A stretch of 64,000 nt of DNA, taken from the IMG/VR virus record IMGVR_UViG_3300028394_000057, positions 27,336-91,335 of that record; one strand, written 5' to 3'. The DNA is from a virus. This document shows positions 35,040 to 42,266 of the stretch, piece by piece. The stretch's first letter is position 1. Each line of letters starts with the position of its first letter. The position numbers and the translations under genes were made by a program. Below the pieces are notes generated by a model, which was not told where the DNA came from, ran no database searches, and was given only the letters and a program-made list of their open reading frames with translations.

Positions 35040-36292
35040 TGCCTTATTCAGTAGGAGCACAAAATTCAAATGGATGCTCAGGGTATCCAGTAGTAAAAGA
35101 AGGTGGCGAAGTAATGGGATGCCACAAGACAGAAGCAGATGCAACAGCACAGGTTCGTGCCCTGTATGCTGCTGAAGCAGACAAGGCTGATGGTCCTAAC
35201 AGTGTTAATCCATCGTCTACCCCAAACCCAACATACCCAAATGTTGGAGTGAAGACACCAACATCTATGCGTGGTGGAAAGAAAGTTAAGATTCGTAAAC
35301 CAAAGAATCAACCAGGAAATGGTTCAGATAGTTCTGGTGCAGTTTCTAGTGGTGGAACATCCATTAGTTCTATGTATAAGGCAGATACAATCGTTGAAGG
35401 AGATTATGTAATGGGGCTAACAACTGAAGGTGCAGTTGTTGGTCTTGTTGAGCATGTTATGACTGAGGGTGGAGTTTATGGTGTTGCAGGAACAGAATAC
35501 GCTATTCAATCCACGCCAGAAAATCCAGCAATGGCTGTTAGAATTTATGAGTATGAAGAAGATGAAGACCAATGGTGTCCAACAGCATACTCAATCGGAA
35601 TGCTAATGTCCGATGCACACAAAATTGCAGAACTTGATGTAGAGGTTCAAGAACCAATGGATGGTATGCCAGAAATGGACATGGAAGAAATGTATAAGGC
35701 TGATGGATATTCTCCAACTGCTGGAATGAAGTCTGCTGCTGCTCGTGCTATCCGTTGGAAAGAAGAAGGTAAAGCCACTGGTGCAGGAACTCCTGTAGGA
35801 TGGGGTAGAGCAAGAGATATCGTAGCAGGACGCTCAATGTCTCTCAGCGTGGTCAAACGAATGTACTCTTTTTTCTCCAGACACGAGGTAGACAAAAAAG
35901 GCAAAGACTTTAACAATACAAGTAACCCAAGCAACGGTAGAATTATGTGGGACGCTTGGGGCGGTGACGCTGGATTCTCTTGGAGTCGTGGCATTGCAAC
36001 TAGAGAAGCAGATAAGGCTTTGTTTGCTGATTTTGGTAAAGATTATTCTAGAGATGAAATGTCCGTATCTAAGGGTGGTAGCGTTGGTAGCATGGTTTCT
36101 TGGAATTCTTCTGGCGGTACAGCAACAGGAAAGATTGTTAGAATTATTAGAAATGGTAAGTACAATGTTCCTAACTCAGACTTTGCAGTAACAGGAACAC
36201 CAGAAGACCCTGCCGCAGTTGTCAGAGTATATAAAGATGGTAAACCAACAGACACACTTGTTGGACATAAACTTAAGACTCTTAGAGGATAG
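35039..36292 (+). CDS. Multidomain protein with Tudor/SH3-like modules
   Basis: This 417-residue protein has an N-terminal MPYSVGAQNSNGCSGYP segment with two cysteines, a disordered basic linker (KKVKIRKPK), a beta module around residues 115-175 (GDYVMGLTTEGAVVGLVEHV), a central block containing MYSFFSRHEVDKKGKDF and WDAWGGDAGFSWSR, and a C-terminal module (about 345-417) resembling hypervirulence-associated Tudor-like domains (DUF2945-type). Similar central blocks occur in phage head-maturation fusion proteins. It follows Dps by one overlapping base. Function is inferred to be structural or regulatory. Confidence 0.55.
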   Translation: MPYSVGAQNSNGCSGYPVVKEGGEVMGCHKTEADATAQVRALYAAEADKADGPNSVNPSSTPNPTYPNVGVKTPTSMRGGKKVKIRKPKNQPGNGSDSSGAVSSGGTSISSMYKADTIVEGDYVMGLTTEGAVVGLVEHVMTEGGVYGVAGTEYAIQSTPENPAMAVRIYEYEEDEDQWCPTAYSIGMLMSDAHKIAELDVEVQEPMDGMPEMDMEEMYKADGYSPTAGMKSAAARAIRWKEEGKATGAGTPVGWGRARDIVAGRSMSLSVVKRMYSFFSRHEVDKKGKDFNNTSNPSNGRIMWDAWGGDAGFSWSRGIATREADKALFADFGKDYSRDEMSVSKGGSVGSMVSWNSSGGTATGKIVRIIRNGKYNVPNSDFAVTGTPEDPAAVVRVYKDGKPTDTLVGHKLKTLRG

Positions 36293-36295
36293 GTA

Positions 36296-36544
36296 ATGAA
36301 GGAACTAATTCATTTTAGTGCTACATGGTGTCAACCATGCAAACAAATGCAGCCAGTATTAGATAAGTTTCTTAGTGATAACCCAGACATTGTTTATACT
36401 AAGTATGATGCTGATGAAAATGTAAGCGTTTTCCAGGAACATGAGGTTAGGGGAGTCCCTGCTTTTATTGGCAAGGTAGATGGCAAGGAAACTTTTCACA
36501 AGGGGGCAGCCACCGAAGCCAGACTTTCCTCACTATTTGCTTGA
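36296..36544 (+). CDS. trxA: Thioredoxin
   Basis: This 82-residue protein is a compact thioredoxin with active site C12-Q-P-C15 and the conserved cis-proline P55 (RGVPAF). It is shorter than bacterial thioredoxins (about 105 residues). The active-site spacing is intact, so reductase or redox chaperone activity is likely. Phage thioredoxins may support nucleotide reduction or polymerase processivity, but no ribonucleotide reductase is present in this window. Confidence 0.85.
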   Translation: MKELIHFSATWCQPCKQMQPVLDKFLSDNPDIVYTKYDADENVSVFQEHEVRGVPAFIGKVDGKETFHKGAATEARLSSLFA

Positions 36545-36575
36545 CAAATACCGCCATATACGGTAAAATATATAT
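36541..36575 (+). promoter_or_regulatory. Canonical sigma-A promoter, leaderless
   Basis: TTGACA (36541-36546), a 17-base spacer and TAAAAT (36564-36569) are followed after 6 bases by ATG 36576. This is the clearest complete promoter whose predicted start coincides with the start codon. It overlaps the end of the thioredoxin gene. Confidence 0.85.
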
Positions 36576-36827
36576 ATGAGTAAACCAGATTGGGCTACAC
36601 GCCTACAACGCACATTTAAACGTAAATACGACAAGGGCTATGAAGATGGCTATAACAAGGGCTGGGGTGAAGGCTTTGAAACTGGCAGGAAGAAAGCAAT
36701 TGCAGAACAACGTAAAGTAATTATTGCTGCTCTTCAAAAAGATATCAATAAAAATAAACAGCATTACAGCACAGGAGTTCTTGCAGGTCTTAATGCATCC
36801 ATTAGTCTAATTAGGAAAGTAAAGTAA
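36576..36827 (+). CDS. Helical protein with GYxxGxxxG repeats
   Basis: This 83-residue basic, helical protein has the sequence YDKGYEDGYNKGWGEG (residues about 18-33) and a charged helix behind it. The gene has a leaderless promoter. Related short segments occur in the proteins at 40951, 41178 and 43431, indicating a small phage-specific family. The function is unknown. Confidence 0.6.
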   Translation: MSKPDWATRLQRTFKRKYDKGYEDGYNKGWGEGFETGRKKAIAEQRKVIIAALQKDINKNKQHYSTGVLAGLNASISLIRKVK

Positions 36828-37177
36828 TGATTAAGTCAGTTAAAATTGGTCCACAAAAGTTTGACGTTGTTGAACGTGATTCTAGAGAAGATGGTATGCT
36901 CAATGATGGTGCCTATGGCTATACCATGGATGGCAAGAACCTTATTGTAATTGCATCTGGTTTGGGTAATGGTAAGCAACAAGTTACACTGCTACACGAA
37001 ATTCTACATGCTGTTCGTATGAGTTACGATGGTATGTCTAGACCAACTAAAGAAGACGACTTTGAATCATGGGAGCATTACTTTATCGCCATGTATGAAA
37101 TTGGATTACTAGCGGTACTTAAAGATAATCCAAAACTAGTAGAATGGTTAACTAATGACAAAACAACAAATAAGTAA
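36827..37177 (+). CDS. Zinc metallopeptidase-like protein (HExxH)
   Basis: This 116-residue protein has HEILH (H57, E58, H61) and a downstream glutamate-rich helix (ESWEHYFIAMYE) that may supply the third ligand, a gluzincin-like arrangement related to ImmA/IrrE or SprT-type proteins. It is short but not visibly truncated. It might cleave a host regulator or a phage precursor. It overlaps both neighbours. Confidence 0.6.
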   Translation: MIKSVKIGPQKFDVVERDSREDGMLNDGAYGYTMDGKNLIVIASGLGNGKQQVTLLHEILHAVRMSYDGMSRPTKEDDFESWEHYFIAMYEIGLLAVLKDNPKLVEWLTNDKTTNK

Positions 37178-37331
37178 TGATGGCATGGTATGGTTGATAA
37201 TCATATCTGGTATTTTTATTGTTGCAACAGTTATTACAATGATTGTACAAGCAAACTTACCTAAAGAAAACTGTTGGGATAAGTATCCTAACAATGAAAA
37301 TCAAGCAATAATTAACTGCGAGGAGCACTAA
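37155..37331 (+). CDS. Small single-pass membrane protein
   Basis: This 58-residue protein has one membrane helix (VWLIIISGIFIVATVITMI) and a C-terminal tail with two cysteines (C40 and C55) that may sit outside the membrane. Its ATG lies 23 bases inside the upstream gene and its stop overlaps the next ATG. The function is unknown. Confidence 0.6.
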   Translation: MTKQQISNDGMVWLIIISGIFIVATVITMIVQANLPKENCWDKYPNNENQAIINCEEH

Positions 37332-37501
37332 TGGAACACAGTATATTAGATGTAGTATTTGGCGTTGACCATATCATTGCTGAATTCTTTTGGAATGCAG
37401 TATTTGCAGTGATTGTTTATGCATTCTCAAAGGCAAGAACGTTACGCAAGATTCACAAGTATGTGGACAGTAAACATAGCATAGAACACGAGGAGTACTA
37501 A
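37331..37501 (+). CDS. Small membrane protein
   Basis: This 56-residue protein has a hydrophobic stretch (FFWNAVFAVIVYAF) followed by a basic segment (KARTLRKIHKY), suggesting a cytoplasmic C-terminus. Both ends overlap neighbours by one base (TAATG), so it is clearly part of the operon. GAGGAG precedes the start. The function is unknown. Confidence 0.6.
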   Translation: MEHSILDVVFGVDHIIAEFFWNAVFAVIVYAFSKARTLRKIHKYVDSKHSIEHEEY

Positions 37502-37833
37502 TGCACAAAGAAACAGAATTAACTTTGCCAGTCATTGAAAAAATGATGGAACAGACACCATTTGAAAAGGCTGTATCAAGTAAATATATCGAAGCAGAAA
37601 ATTTACTGCTTAGTAAGCATAGAGACTATGGACCAAAGAATATTTCTGGTAGTCCAGGGGGAGCAATAAATGGACTTAGGGTACGGATACACGACAAGTT
37701 GGCTCGCATTAACAATCTTTATGATTCTGGTGCTACCCCCGAAAATGAAAGTCTTAGGGATTCTTTTATTGATATGGCAAATTACGCACTTATCGCACTA
37801 TTAGTTCTTGATGGAGAGTGGGATAATGATTAA
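37501..37833 (+). CDS. Nmad1-like (DUF1599) nucleotide-modification-associated protein
   Basis: This 110-residue protein shows the pattern of nucleotide modification associated domain 1: KHRDYGPKN, GLRVRIHDKLARINNL and DSFIDMANYALIALLVL. The domain is a small helical enzyme-like module often located near genes for modified bases. No base-hypermodification enzymes are seen in the window, so the substrate is unknown. The gene overlaps the GroES gene by 8 bases. Confidence 0.7.
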   Translation: MHKETELTLPVIEKMMEQTPFEKAVSSKYIEAENLLLSKHRDYGPKNISGSPGGAINGLRVRIHDKLARINNLYDSGATPENESLRDSFIDMANYALIALLVLDGEWDND

Positions 37834-38167
37834 AGCCCCAGAAGATATAATCATTATTAAGTTAGATAAAAAAAATACAGAGCCAGAAAAGTCTGCCAGC
37901 GGTCTTCTTATCATTCAAAGTGAGGCAGACAAGCCAAAAAACATTGGCGTTGCTTTTGCTGTAGGCGAGGGTAGACAATTAAAGAGTGGTGTCCGTGTAC
38001 CAATGGATGTAAAAGTAGGAGACAGAATCATGTTTAATCCTAATAATGTTATGAAGTTTAAACATGATGGGGATGACTATCTATCTTTATACAGTGCCAG
38101 CGTTCTTGCAATACTAGGAGATGAAGATGAAGACGGTTCTAGTGATACCGTGGAAGTCAACTCCTAG
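37826..38167 (+). CDS. groES: GroES-like co-chaperonin
   Basis: ATG 37826 is supported by GGAGAGTGG upstream. The 113-residue protein follows the GroES pattern: IIIIKLDKKNTEPEKSASGLLI, AVGEGRQLKSGVRVPMDVKVGDRIMF and a C-terminal DDYLSLYSASVLAIL. It probably works with the host GroEL, as phage T4 gp31 does, to fold a capsid or tail protein. The C-terminus ends in an acidic extension. Confidence 0.85.
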   Translation: MIKAPEDIIIIKLDKKNTEPEKSASGLLIIQSEADKPKNIGVAFAVGEGRQLKSGVRVPMDVKVGDRIMFNPNNVMKFKHDGDDYLSLYSASVLAILGDEDEDGSSDTVEVNS

Positions 38168-38804
38168 CAGAGAAAGACCTTTACAAGCAGTACTTGATTG
38201 GTATAAAATTAATCTACCAGACATTGAGATTATTTTTGCTAATGCTTCTGAAGATATCTGGCTTCCTAGTGCTAGTCGTAATATAGGGGTAAAAAGGGCA
38301 CAGGAGGCTTGTGCAGACGTTATTATTATTAATGACGCTGATACTATACCCGAAATTGAATCATTGCTAGAAGCCATTGAAACCTGTCAAAAAGATAAAT
38401 TAATTCATTTACCATACAGATATTGTAAATACTACACTATGGTGGAAAGTGAAAAATATTATGATGGCACAGATATCAATTTATTAAAACGCTCCCTACA
38501 TGATTCTAATGGTGGTGTTTGGGTATTTACACCAGAAACTTGGTGGAGTGTTGGTGGTATGGATGAAAAGTTTCAGCAATGGGGCAAAGAAGATACAGCA
38601 CTAGAGATAGCACACACAGTTATCAAAAATAGTAAGTTTATTAGGCATGATGGATTCATTTATTGTTTTGGTCATGTTAAACAGATTCAGGACAATGGCT
38701 ATGAGCAGAGTAATGTTCGTAATACAGAACTTTATAAACAATATTTAAATACTTTTACTCCAGAAGATATGTTGAACTTAGTTAAACAGGTTAAACATAA
38801 ATAG
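38127..38804 (+). CDS. GT2-family glycosyltransferase (chondroitin-polymerase-like)
   Basis: ATG 38127 has AGGAG 7 bases upstream; ATG 38121 is less well placed. The 225-residue protein has a GT-A core: VIPWKSTPSRERPL, IIINDADTIPE (the DxD metal motif), and a C-terminal GGVWVFTPETWWSVGGMDEKF with GKEDTALEIAH, typical of galactosyltransferase-like GT2 domains. It is separate from the leftward sugar operon. Confidence 0.75.
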   Translation: MKTVLVIPWKSTPSRERPLQAVLDWYKINLPDIEIIFANASEDIWLPSASRNIGVKRAQEACADVIIINDADTIPEIESLLEAIETCQKDKLIHLPYRYCKYYTMVESEKYYDGTDINLLKRSLHDSNGGVWVFTPETWWSVGGMDEKFQQWGKEDTALEIAHTVIKNSKFIRHDGFIYCFGHVKQIQDNGYEQSNVRNTELYKQYLNTFTPEDMLNLVKQVKHK

Positions 38805-38808
38805 GAGT

Positions 38809-38820
38809 TATACTTGTAAT
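38809..38820 (+). promoter_or_regulatory. -10 promoter, leaderless
   Basis: TATACT (38809-38814) ends 6 bases before the ATG at 38821, again the leaderless spacing. An obvious -35 box is not seen. Confidence 0.5.
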
Positions 38821-39027
38821 ATGAATTGTTCATTGTGCCAGGAACTTTTAGTTCCAGTTGTTTACGGATTTCCAACTTACGAGCAGATAATGTCTGCCAA
38901 AGAAGACAAGATTGTTTTAGGCGGATTGCCTAGACCTCTTGCCCCTACTCATTTTTGTATTGCTTGCCAGGAAGAGTATCGTTTGGATGGGGACATTCGC
39001 ACACCCAAGTTTTCTCATAATAAGTAA
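38821..39027 (+). CDS. Zinc-ribbon microprotein
   Basis: This 68-residue protein has two CxxC knuckles, CSLC near the N-terminus and CIAC near residue 46, with a GFPTYEQIMSAKEDKIVLGG segment between them. Similar small zinc proteins occur in actinobacteria. The gene has a leaderless promoter and ends the rightward operon. The function is unknown. Confidence 0.6.
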   Translation: MNCSLCQELLVPVVYGFPTYEQIMSAKEDKIVLGGLPRPLAPTHFCIACQEEYRLDGDIRTPKFSHNK

Positions 39028-39077
39028 TAATCTTTTTACAGTTCCAATGATGTCCAGTCATGCAAAACCCACAAATT

Positions 39078-39452
39078 CTAATTTCCAATTTGATGCTCAA
39101 CAATGTGTGACAGTTTAATTAGGTATCCTTTAGATGGGTTTGGTTCAATATTGCATTTAATGGCTCTGCCACTCTTCTCTACAACAGCCTTCAAATCTTC
39201 GGTGGTAGTTATGACAACCATGTTCTCAAGAACAAACGCATAGTGAGTAGCCTTAGATACACTAAGACCAGATGGTTTCCAAGATTGAGAAGCATTATAC
39301 CAACATTCAGTTTCAATGTATAGGTTGCCTGTTTCTTTCCAACGCTTATCACGCTTCACCTCTACTGTCTCAATGGACAGGATGTTTGCTACTGTTGCTT
39401 CGCCTTGCTGACCAAACTTTAGGTCAATGTCAAAGTCGCTATTTGCTGGCAT
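39078..39452 (-). CDS. PD-(D/E)XK-like nuclease
   Basis: This 124-residue protein has FDIDLKFGQQGEATVANIL, then VEVKRDKRWKETGNLYIE, the D...E-x-K pattern of small restriction-like nucleases with the TGNxYI motif. It could be a host-DNA-degrading or recombination nuclease. It is the last gene of the four-gene leftward operon 39078-39937. Confidence 0.65.
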   Translation of the reverse strand: MPANSDFDIDLKFGQQGEATVANILSIETVEVKRDKRWKETGNLYIETECWYNASQSWKPSGLSVSKATHYAFVLENMVVITTTEDLKAVVEKSGRAIKCNIEPNPSKGYLIKLSHIVEHQIGN

Positions 39453-39453
39453 A

Positions 39454-39561
39454 TCAAACCCTAACTAGTTTGCGTTTGATTGAGTCAAACCTGAGTGGAT
39501 GCTTCTTAGAAGCCTTACCATTCTGTCTATTGCTGTTTCTTGCACCTTTTGCTTTAGCCAT
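39454..39561 (-). CDS. 35-residue basic peptide
   Basis: The gene has a strong AGGAGG Shine-Dalgarno motif 7 bases before its ATG, and its start overlaps the upstream stop. The 35-residue product is strongly basic (MAKAKGARNSNRQNGKASKK then FDSIKRKLV) and would bind nucleic acid or membranes. Its stop lies 1 base before the nuclease ATG. No family is recognised. Confidence 0.6.
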   Translation of the reverse strand: MAKAKGARNSNRQNGKASKKHPLRFDSIKRKLVRV

Positions 39562-39746
39562 TATATATCCTCCTTCACCAACATCAATGCTGTTATGATT
39601 ACGGTAACAATAGCGGTAAAGAATTCAAGACCAAGCACCAGCCCTGATTTGTAATTAAAAGCAGAGAATATAATAAGTAATACTATTTGAGATAAAGCAA
39701 AGAGTGTTCCCCATGTAATTAAGAATGCTAATCGTAATCTAGCCAT
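39561..39746 (-). CDS. Small two-pass membrane protein
   Basis: ATG 39746 overlaps the upstream stop (TAATG), preferred over 39761 inside the upstream gene. The 61-residue product has two membrane helices (LAFLITWGTLFALSQIVLLI and EFFTAIVTVIITALMLV). It is in the leftward operon with the basic peptide and nuclease. The function is unknown. Confidence 0.6.
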   Translation of the reverse strand: MARLRLAFLITWGTLFALSQIVLLIIFSAFNYKSGLVLGLEFFTAIVTVIITALMLVKEDI

Positions 39747-39937
39747 TAGAACCAACTCCATTCATTTTCTTCATTATCTTCTAAATCCCTAAAAGCCTGA
39801 AGTAATTTTTGAGTTTTTCGGACATGGTATCCCATTTGGATAATGTCTAGACCAGTAACCTCTACTTCATCGCTATCGTCTAGCGTAACCACATAGGTGC
39901 GGTCAGGGTCAATTACAAATCGTGTTTTATTCGGCAT
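39746..39937 (-). CDS. Small unknown protein with leaderless promoter
   Basis: This 63-residue protein starts 6 bases downstream of an extended -10 box. It is acidic with a beta-rich N-terminus (TRFVIDPDRTYVVTLDD) and a helical C-terminus. It heads the leftward operon 39078-39937. No family is recognised. Confidence 0.55.
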   Translation of the reverse strand: MPNKTRFVIDPDRTYVVTLDDSDEVEVTGLDIIQMGYHVRKTQKLLQAFRDLEDNEENEWSWF

Positions 39938-39943
39938 AGAATT

Positions 39944-39952
39944 ATTATAGCA
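39944..39952 (-). promoter_or_regulatory. Leftward extended -10 promoter, leaderless
   Basis: On the minus strand TGC-TATAAT (-10 at 39944-39949) is followed after exactly 6 bases by the ATG at 39937. Confidence 0.7.
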
Positions 39953-39956
39953 CTAA

Positions 39957-40322
39957 CTAAGAAATTGTCCAGAACTTTTTCATATCTGGAACATCGTTAG
40001 GATGGATAGCCTTGATGCCAGCCTTTGAATAGGCAGACCTTGCTCCAGCATTATCATCAATGGCTAGAGTTGCTTCTTTTAATTTTTCAGCAGTTTCTGC
40101 TTTCCATTTATTTGATTCTTTATATGAATAAGGATTCATCAATAAAGAGTTGTACTTTACTCCAGCAGCCTTGAGTGCATCTACAGTCTCAGAACGCTGA
40201 CTTCTTTCTCTACCTGTAACTATAACTACCCTAGTTTTAAGTGAATTTATATAATCAATCGTCTTTTGGATTGGTTGTGTCCCATTACGGAGTAGGGTAT
40301 TATCAATGTCGCATATAATCAT
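39957..40322 (-). CDS. HAD-superfamily phosphatase
   Basis: This 121-residue protein has the HAD motifs: D5-I-D7-N-T-L-L (nucleophile and acid), VVIVTGRERSQ (second motif), the lysine helix near KWKAETAEKL, and AIDDNAGARS (third motif). This arrangement resembles the phosphatase domain of polynucleotide kinase or small sugar/nucleotide phosphatases. It is transcribed alone from a leaderless promoter. Confidence 0.8.
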   Translation of the reverse strand: MIICDIDNTLLRNGTQPIQKTIDYINSLKTRVVIVTGRERSQRSETVDALKAAGVKYNSLLMNPYSYKESNKWKAETAEKLKEATLAIDDNAGARSAYSKAGIKAIHPNDVPDMKKFWTIS

Positions 40323-40328
40323 ATATTC

Positions 40329-40337
40329 ATTATACCA
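40329..40337 (-). promoter_or_regulatory. Leftward extended -10 promoter, leaderless
   Basis: On the minus strand TGG-TATAAT (-10 at 40329-40334) is followed after exactly 6 bases by the ATG at 40322. Confidence 0.7.
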
Positions 40338-40392
40338 GCAAAAGTTCAGTTTGTAAAGGGTAAAATCGGGCGAAAATATGAGGTCTTAACGC

Positions 40393-40421
40393 TTGACAAG
40401 CAAGCGATTATCCTGTACAAT
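40393..40421 (+). promoter_or_regulatory. Canonical sigma-A promoter
   Basis: TTGACA (40393-40398), a 17-base spacer and TACAAT (40416-40421) precede the pyrimidine-dimer glycosylase gene by about 34 bases, with an ATAGGAACG Shine-Dalgarno-like motif before ATG 40455. Confidence 0.75.
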
Positions 40422-40454
40422 TGATGTATAAGGTCCATTAAACGATAGGAACGT

Positions 40455-40985
40455 ATGCAAACCTTTTTACCATATAAGCAGTTCGATAAGTCTGCACAAG
40501 CCCTAGATAATAAGCGATTAAATAAACAGATATTGGAGTCTTACCAGATTCTTAAGGTGTTGTCTAATGATGACCCGAAGGCTGCTTGGCGTAATCATCC
40601 TGCTGTTAAGATGTGGCGTAACCATGAGGGACAGTTGTGGCTATATACTATGGCTATGGTTGAGGAAGCAGATGTTCGTGGCATTAAGACTGACAAGAAT
40701 GTTAGTAATCTTAATGAACTTAAGTCTTGGGCTGGTGATTTGTGGGGGTATGGAAAACCTAAGTGGTATACAAACCCATTTGCAATGGATAGATTAACTA
40801 CTACACATAAGGCTAATCTATATACTAAGGATTCTATATACTATTTTGAGTTCTATGATTCATTGGCTACATCTAATCCTTGTTGCCCTGAGCGTAAAGA
40901 ACCTTGTAAGTATTATTGGGTTACACATGACCCACTATTTAAGGAGAACCATGAAACTACTAAAAGTTTTCAGATGGCGAGTTAA
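40455..40985 (+). CDS. Pyrimidine-dimer DNA glycosylase-like protein
   Basis: This 176-residue protein starts MQTFLPYKQFDKSAQALDNK, with KQILESYQIL and HPAVKMWRNHE further on, matching the pyrimidine-dimer glycosylase domain (T4 endonuclease V-like, PF03013-type) of phages and bacteria. Two C-terminal cysteine clusters (CCPERKEPC) could bind metal. It would repair UV damage in phage DNA, useful in sunlit water. It has its own canonical promoter. Confidence 0.7.
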   Translation: MQTFLPYKQFDKSAQALDNKRLNKQILESYQILKVLSNDDPKAAWRNHPAVKMWRNHEGQLWLYTMAMVEEADVRGIKTDKNVSNLNELKSWAGDLWGYGKPKWYTNPFAMDRLTTTHKANLYTKDSIYYFEFYDSLATSNPCCPERKEPCKYYWVTHDPLFKENHETTKSFQMAS

Positions 40986-41190
40986 GTTAGTTCAGCAAGG
41001 ATATGATAAGGGCTGGGAGCATGGCTATGAAGCAGGTATGGTTGAGCAGAAGAACCAGATTATAGATTTGTTGTCTAGTCATATTGAGAAGATTGATTGG
41101 TTACAGGAAACACCGATAGAAGTGAAAGATATTTTACCTATCGTAAAGAGCCACGAAGAAGAGAAGGAGTTAGTTGGATGGGCAGAATAA
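40951..41190 (+). CDS. Helical protein, GYxxG family
   Basis: ATG 40951 follows a perfect AAGGAG motif and overlaps the glycosylase gene by 35 bases. The 79-residue product has a basic N-terminus and GYDKGWEHGYEAG, the same pattern as in the proteins at 36576 and 43431, followed by a charged helical tail. The function is unknown. Confidence 0.6.
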   Translation: MKLLKVFRWRVKLVQQGYDKGWEHGYEAGMVEQKNQIIDLLSSHIEKIDWLQETPIEVKDILPIVKSHEEEKELVGWAE

Positions 41191-41345
41191 AGGATATAGA
41201 TGCAGAGATGCATGAGTTACCTGACTATGAGAAAGGTATTCAGTTTGAGAGAGAACGTATCATAAAGATACTTCAGGATGAGATAGGTATAGACTATCCA
41301 CCAATTGATGACATTATCGAGTCTATCAAAAATTTCGGGGAATAA
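41178..41345 (+). CDS. Small helical protein, unknown
   Basis: ATG 41178 follows GAGAAGGAG; in-frame upstream codons would only extend into the previous gene. The 55-residue product is charged and helical, with YEKGIQFERERIIKIL reminiscent of the neighbouring GYxxG proteins. It overlaps the upstream stop by 13 bases. The function is unknown. Confidence 0.55.
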   Translation: MGRIKDIDAEMHELPDYEKGIQFERERIIKILQDEIGIDYPPIDDIIESIKNFGE

Positions 41346-41398
41346 AAAGAACCATCGTAATCCCTAGTATAAAATACACCTAGTAGAAAGAATAACAC

Positions 41399-41605
41399 AT
41401 GAGCAGATATGTACACACATACAAATATAATAAACTCACACAAGGAACAAGAAAGTATAGTCCTATCAGAGTAAAGTTCTGGCTATGGGGCTTTGAATTT
41501 ACCTATGAAACAAAGAAGTCTTTAGGTGGATTTGCTATCGCAGACAAACAAAATGTTCCTGATGTCAAGTCAGATGCATTCAAAAGAAAATATCCTAAAG
41601 CATAG
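41399..41605 (+). CDS. Small basic unknown protein
   Basis: This 68-residue basic protein has a beta-rich core (RVKFWLWGFEFTYETKK). A -10-like TATAAA lies about 25 bases upstream, close to a TCGTAAT box. It is the last rightward gene before the candidate origin. No family is recognised. Confidence 0.5.
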   Translation: MSRYVHTYKYNKLTQGTRKYSPIRVKFWLWGFEFTYETKKSLGGFAIADKQNVPDVKSDAFKRKYPKA

Positions 41606-41648
41606 TTATACACAGGAAATACCCTGAAAAAATACACACATCGTAAAG

Positions 41649-41681
41649 TTATCCACAGAGTTATCCACATGTTTATCCACA
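41649..41681 (+). promoter_or_regulatory. Three tandem DnaA boxes
   Basis: Three perfect TTATCCACA sequences begin at 41649, 41661 and 41673, with a 12-base period, and a fourth match (TTATACACA) lies at 41606. The pattern fits cooperative binding of host DnaA on one face of the helix at an origin, or DnaA-controlled transcription. Confidence 0.7.
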
Positions 41682-42221
41682 GATAAATCTTACTGATATA
41701 AACAGATATCATAGTGGAGCAAAGTGGAGAATAATTGTATGTGTAATTGAGCATATCTAACTATCCTCGTAATCATTTTTGCCAAACATCCTAGCCCCCT
41801 ATGCCAAACACCCCCTATCATATTTTGTGCATTTTGTCAAGTATTTTAACGATATTGTTATAAAAAACATATCAAATATTAAATAAACAAACATAATATG
41901 TATAAAAATGTGCAAAAATTATATAGGTTCGTAATCCCATATCCGCCTATGTGTTTATACTTATACTAGGGGAAATGTGTATCAAGGGTTGTTTGTGTAC
42001 CCTGGCTCTGCCAGCCCCTTCGGGGGTATATAAAAGAGTGTTCGTAATACCCCTATAGTAAATACACCTGATATAAACTCTGGGGATTTTTTTATGTCCT
42101 TCGTAATGTCAAATAAACTTATTTTATATACATAGACTTTGGGGAAAAATATTATACCTTCGTAATGTCTATTTATCAATAGCATGGCTATCATTGTTAT
42201 GGGATTGTTATAATTTTTGCG

Positions 42222-42254
42222 CAAAAAAATATACCCCTGCATCTCTGCAAGGGC
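42222..42254 (-). terminator. Leftward intrinsic terminator
   Basis: On the minus strand CCCTTGCA and TGCAGGGG form a stem with a GAGA loop and one bulged base (42234-42253), followed by a run rich in T (42223-42229). It ends the leftward transcript of the 42267 gene beside the candidate origin. Confidence 0.7.
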
Positions 42255-42266
42255 ATATCTAATTAG

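Larger units (their letters stand above)
41606..42266. other. Gene-free AT-rich stretch, candidate replication origin
   Basis: No credible gene lies in these 661 bases. Four DnaA-box matches occur at the left end: TTATACACA (41606-41614), then TTATCCACA at 41649, 41661 and 41673, the last three spaced exactly 12 bases apart. They are followed by an AT-rich tract (about 41820-41935) suited to unwinding, then by three TTCGTAAT boxes (42041, 42100, 42159), two of them in a tandem TGGGGA-TTAT-TTCGTAAT unit about 59 bases long, and a leftward terminator. Transcription changes from mainly rightward to leftward here. Origin function is inference. Confidence 0.55.
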
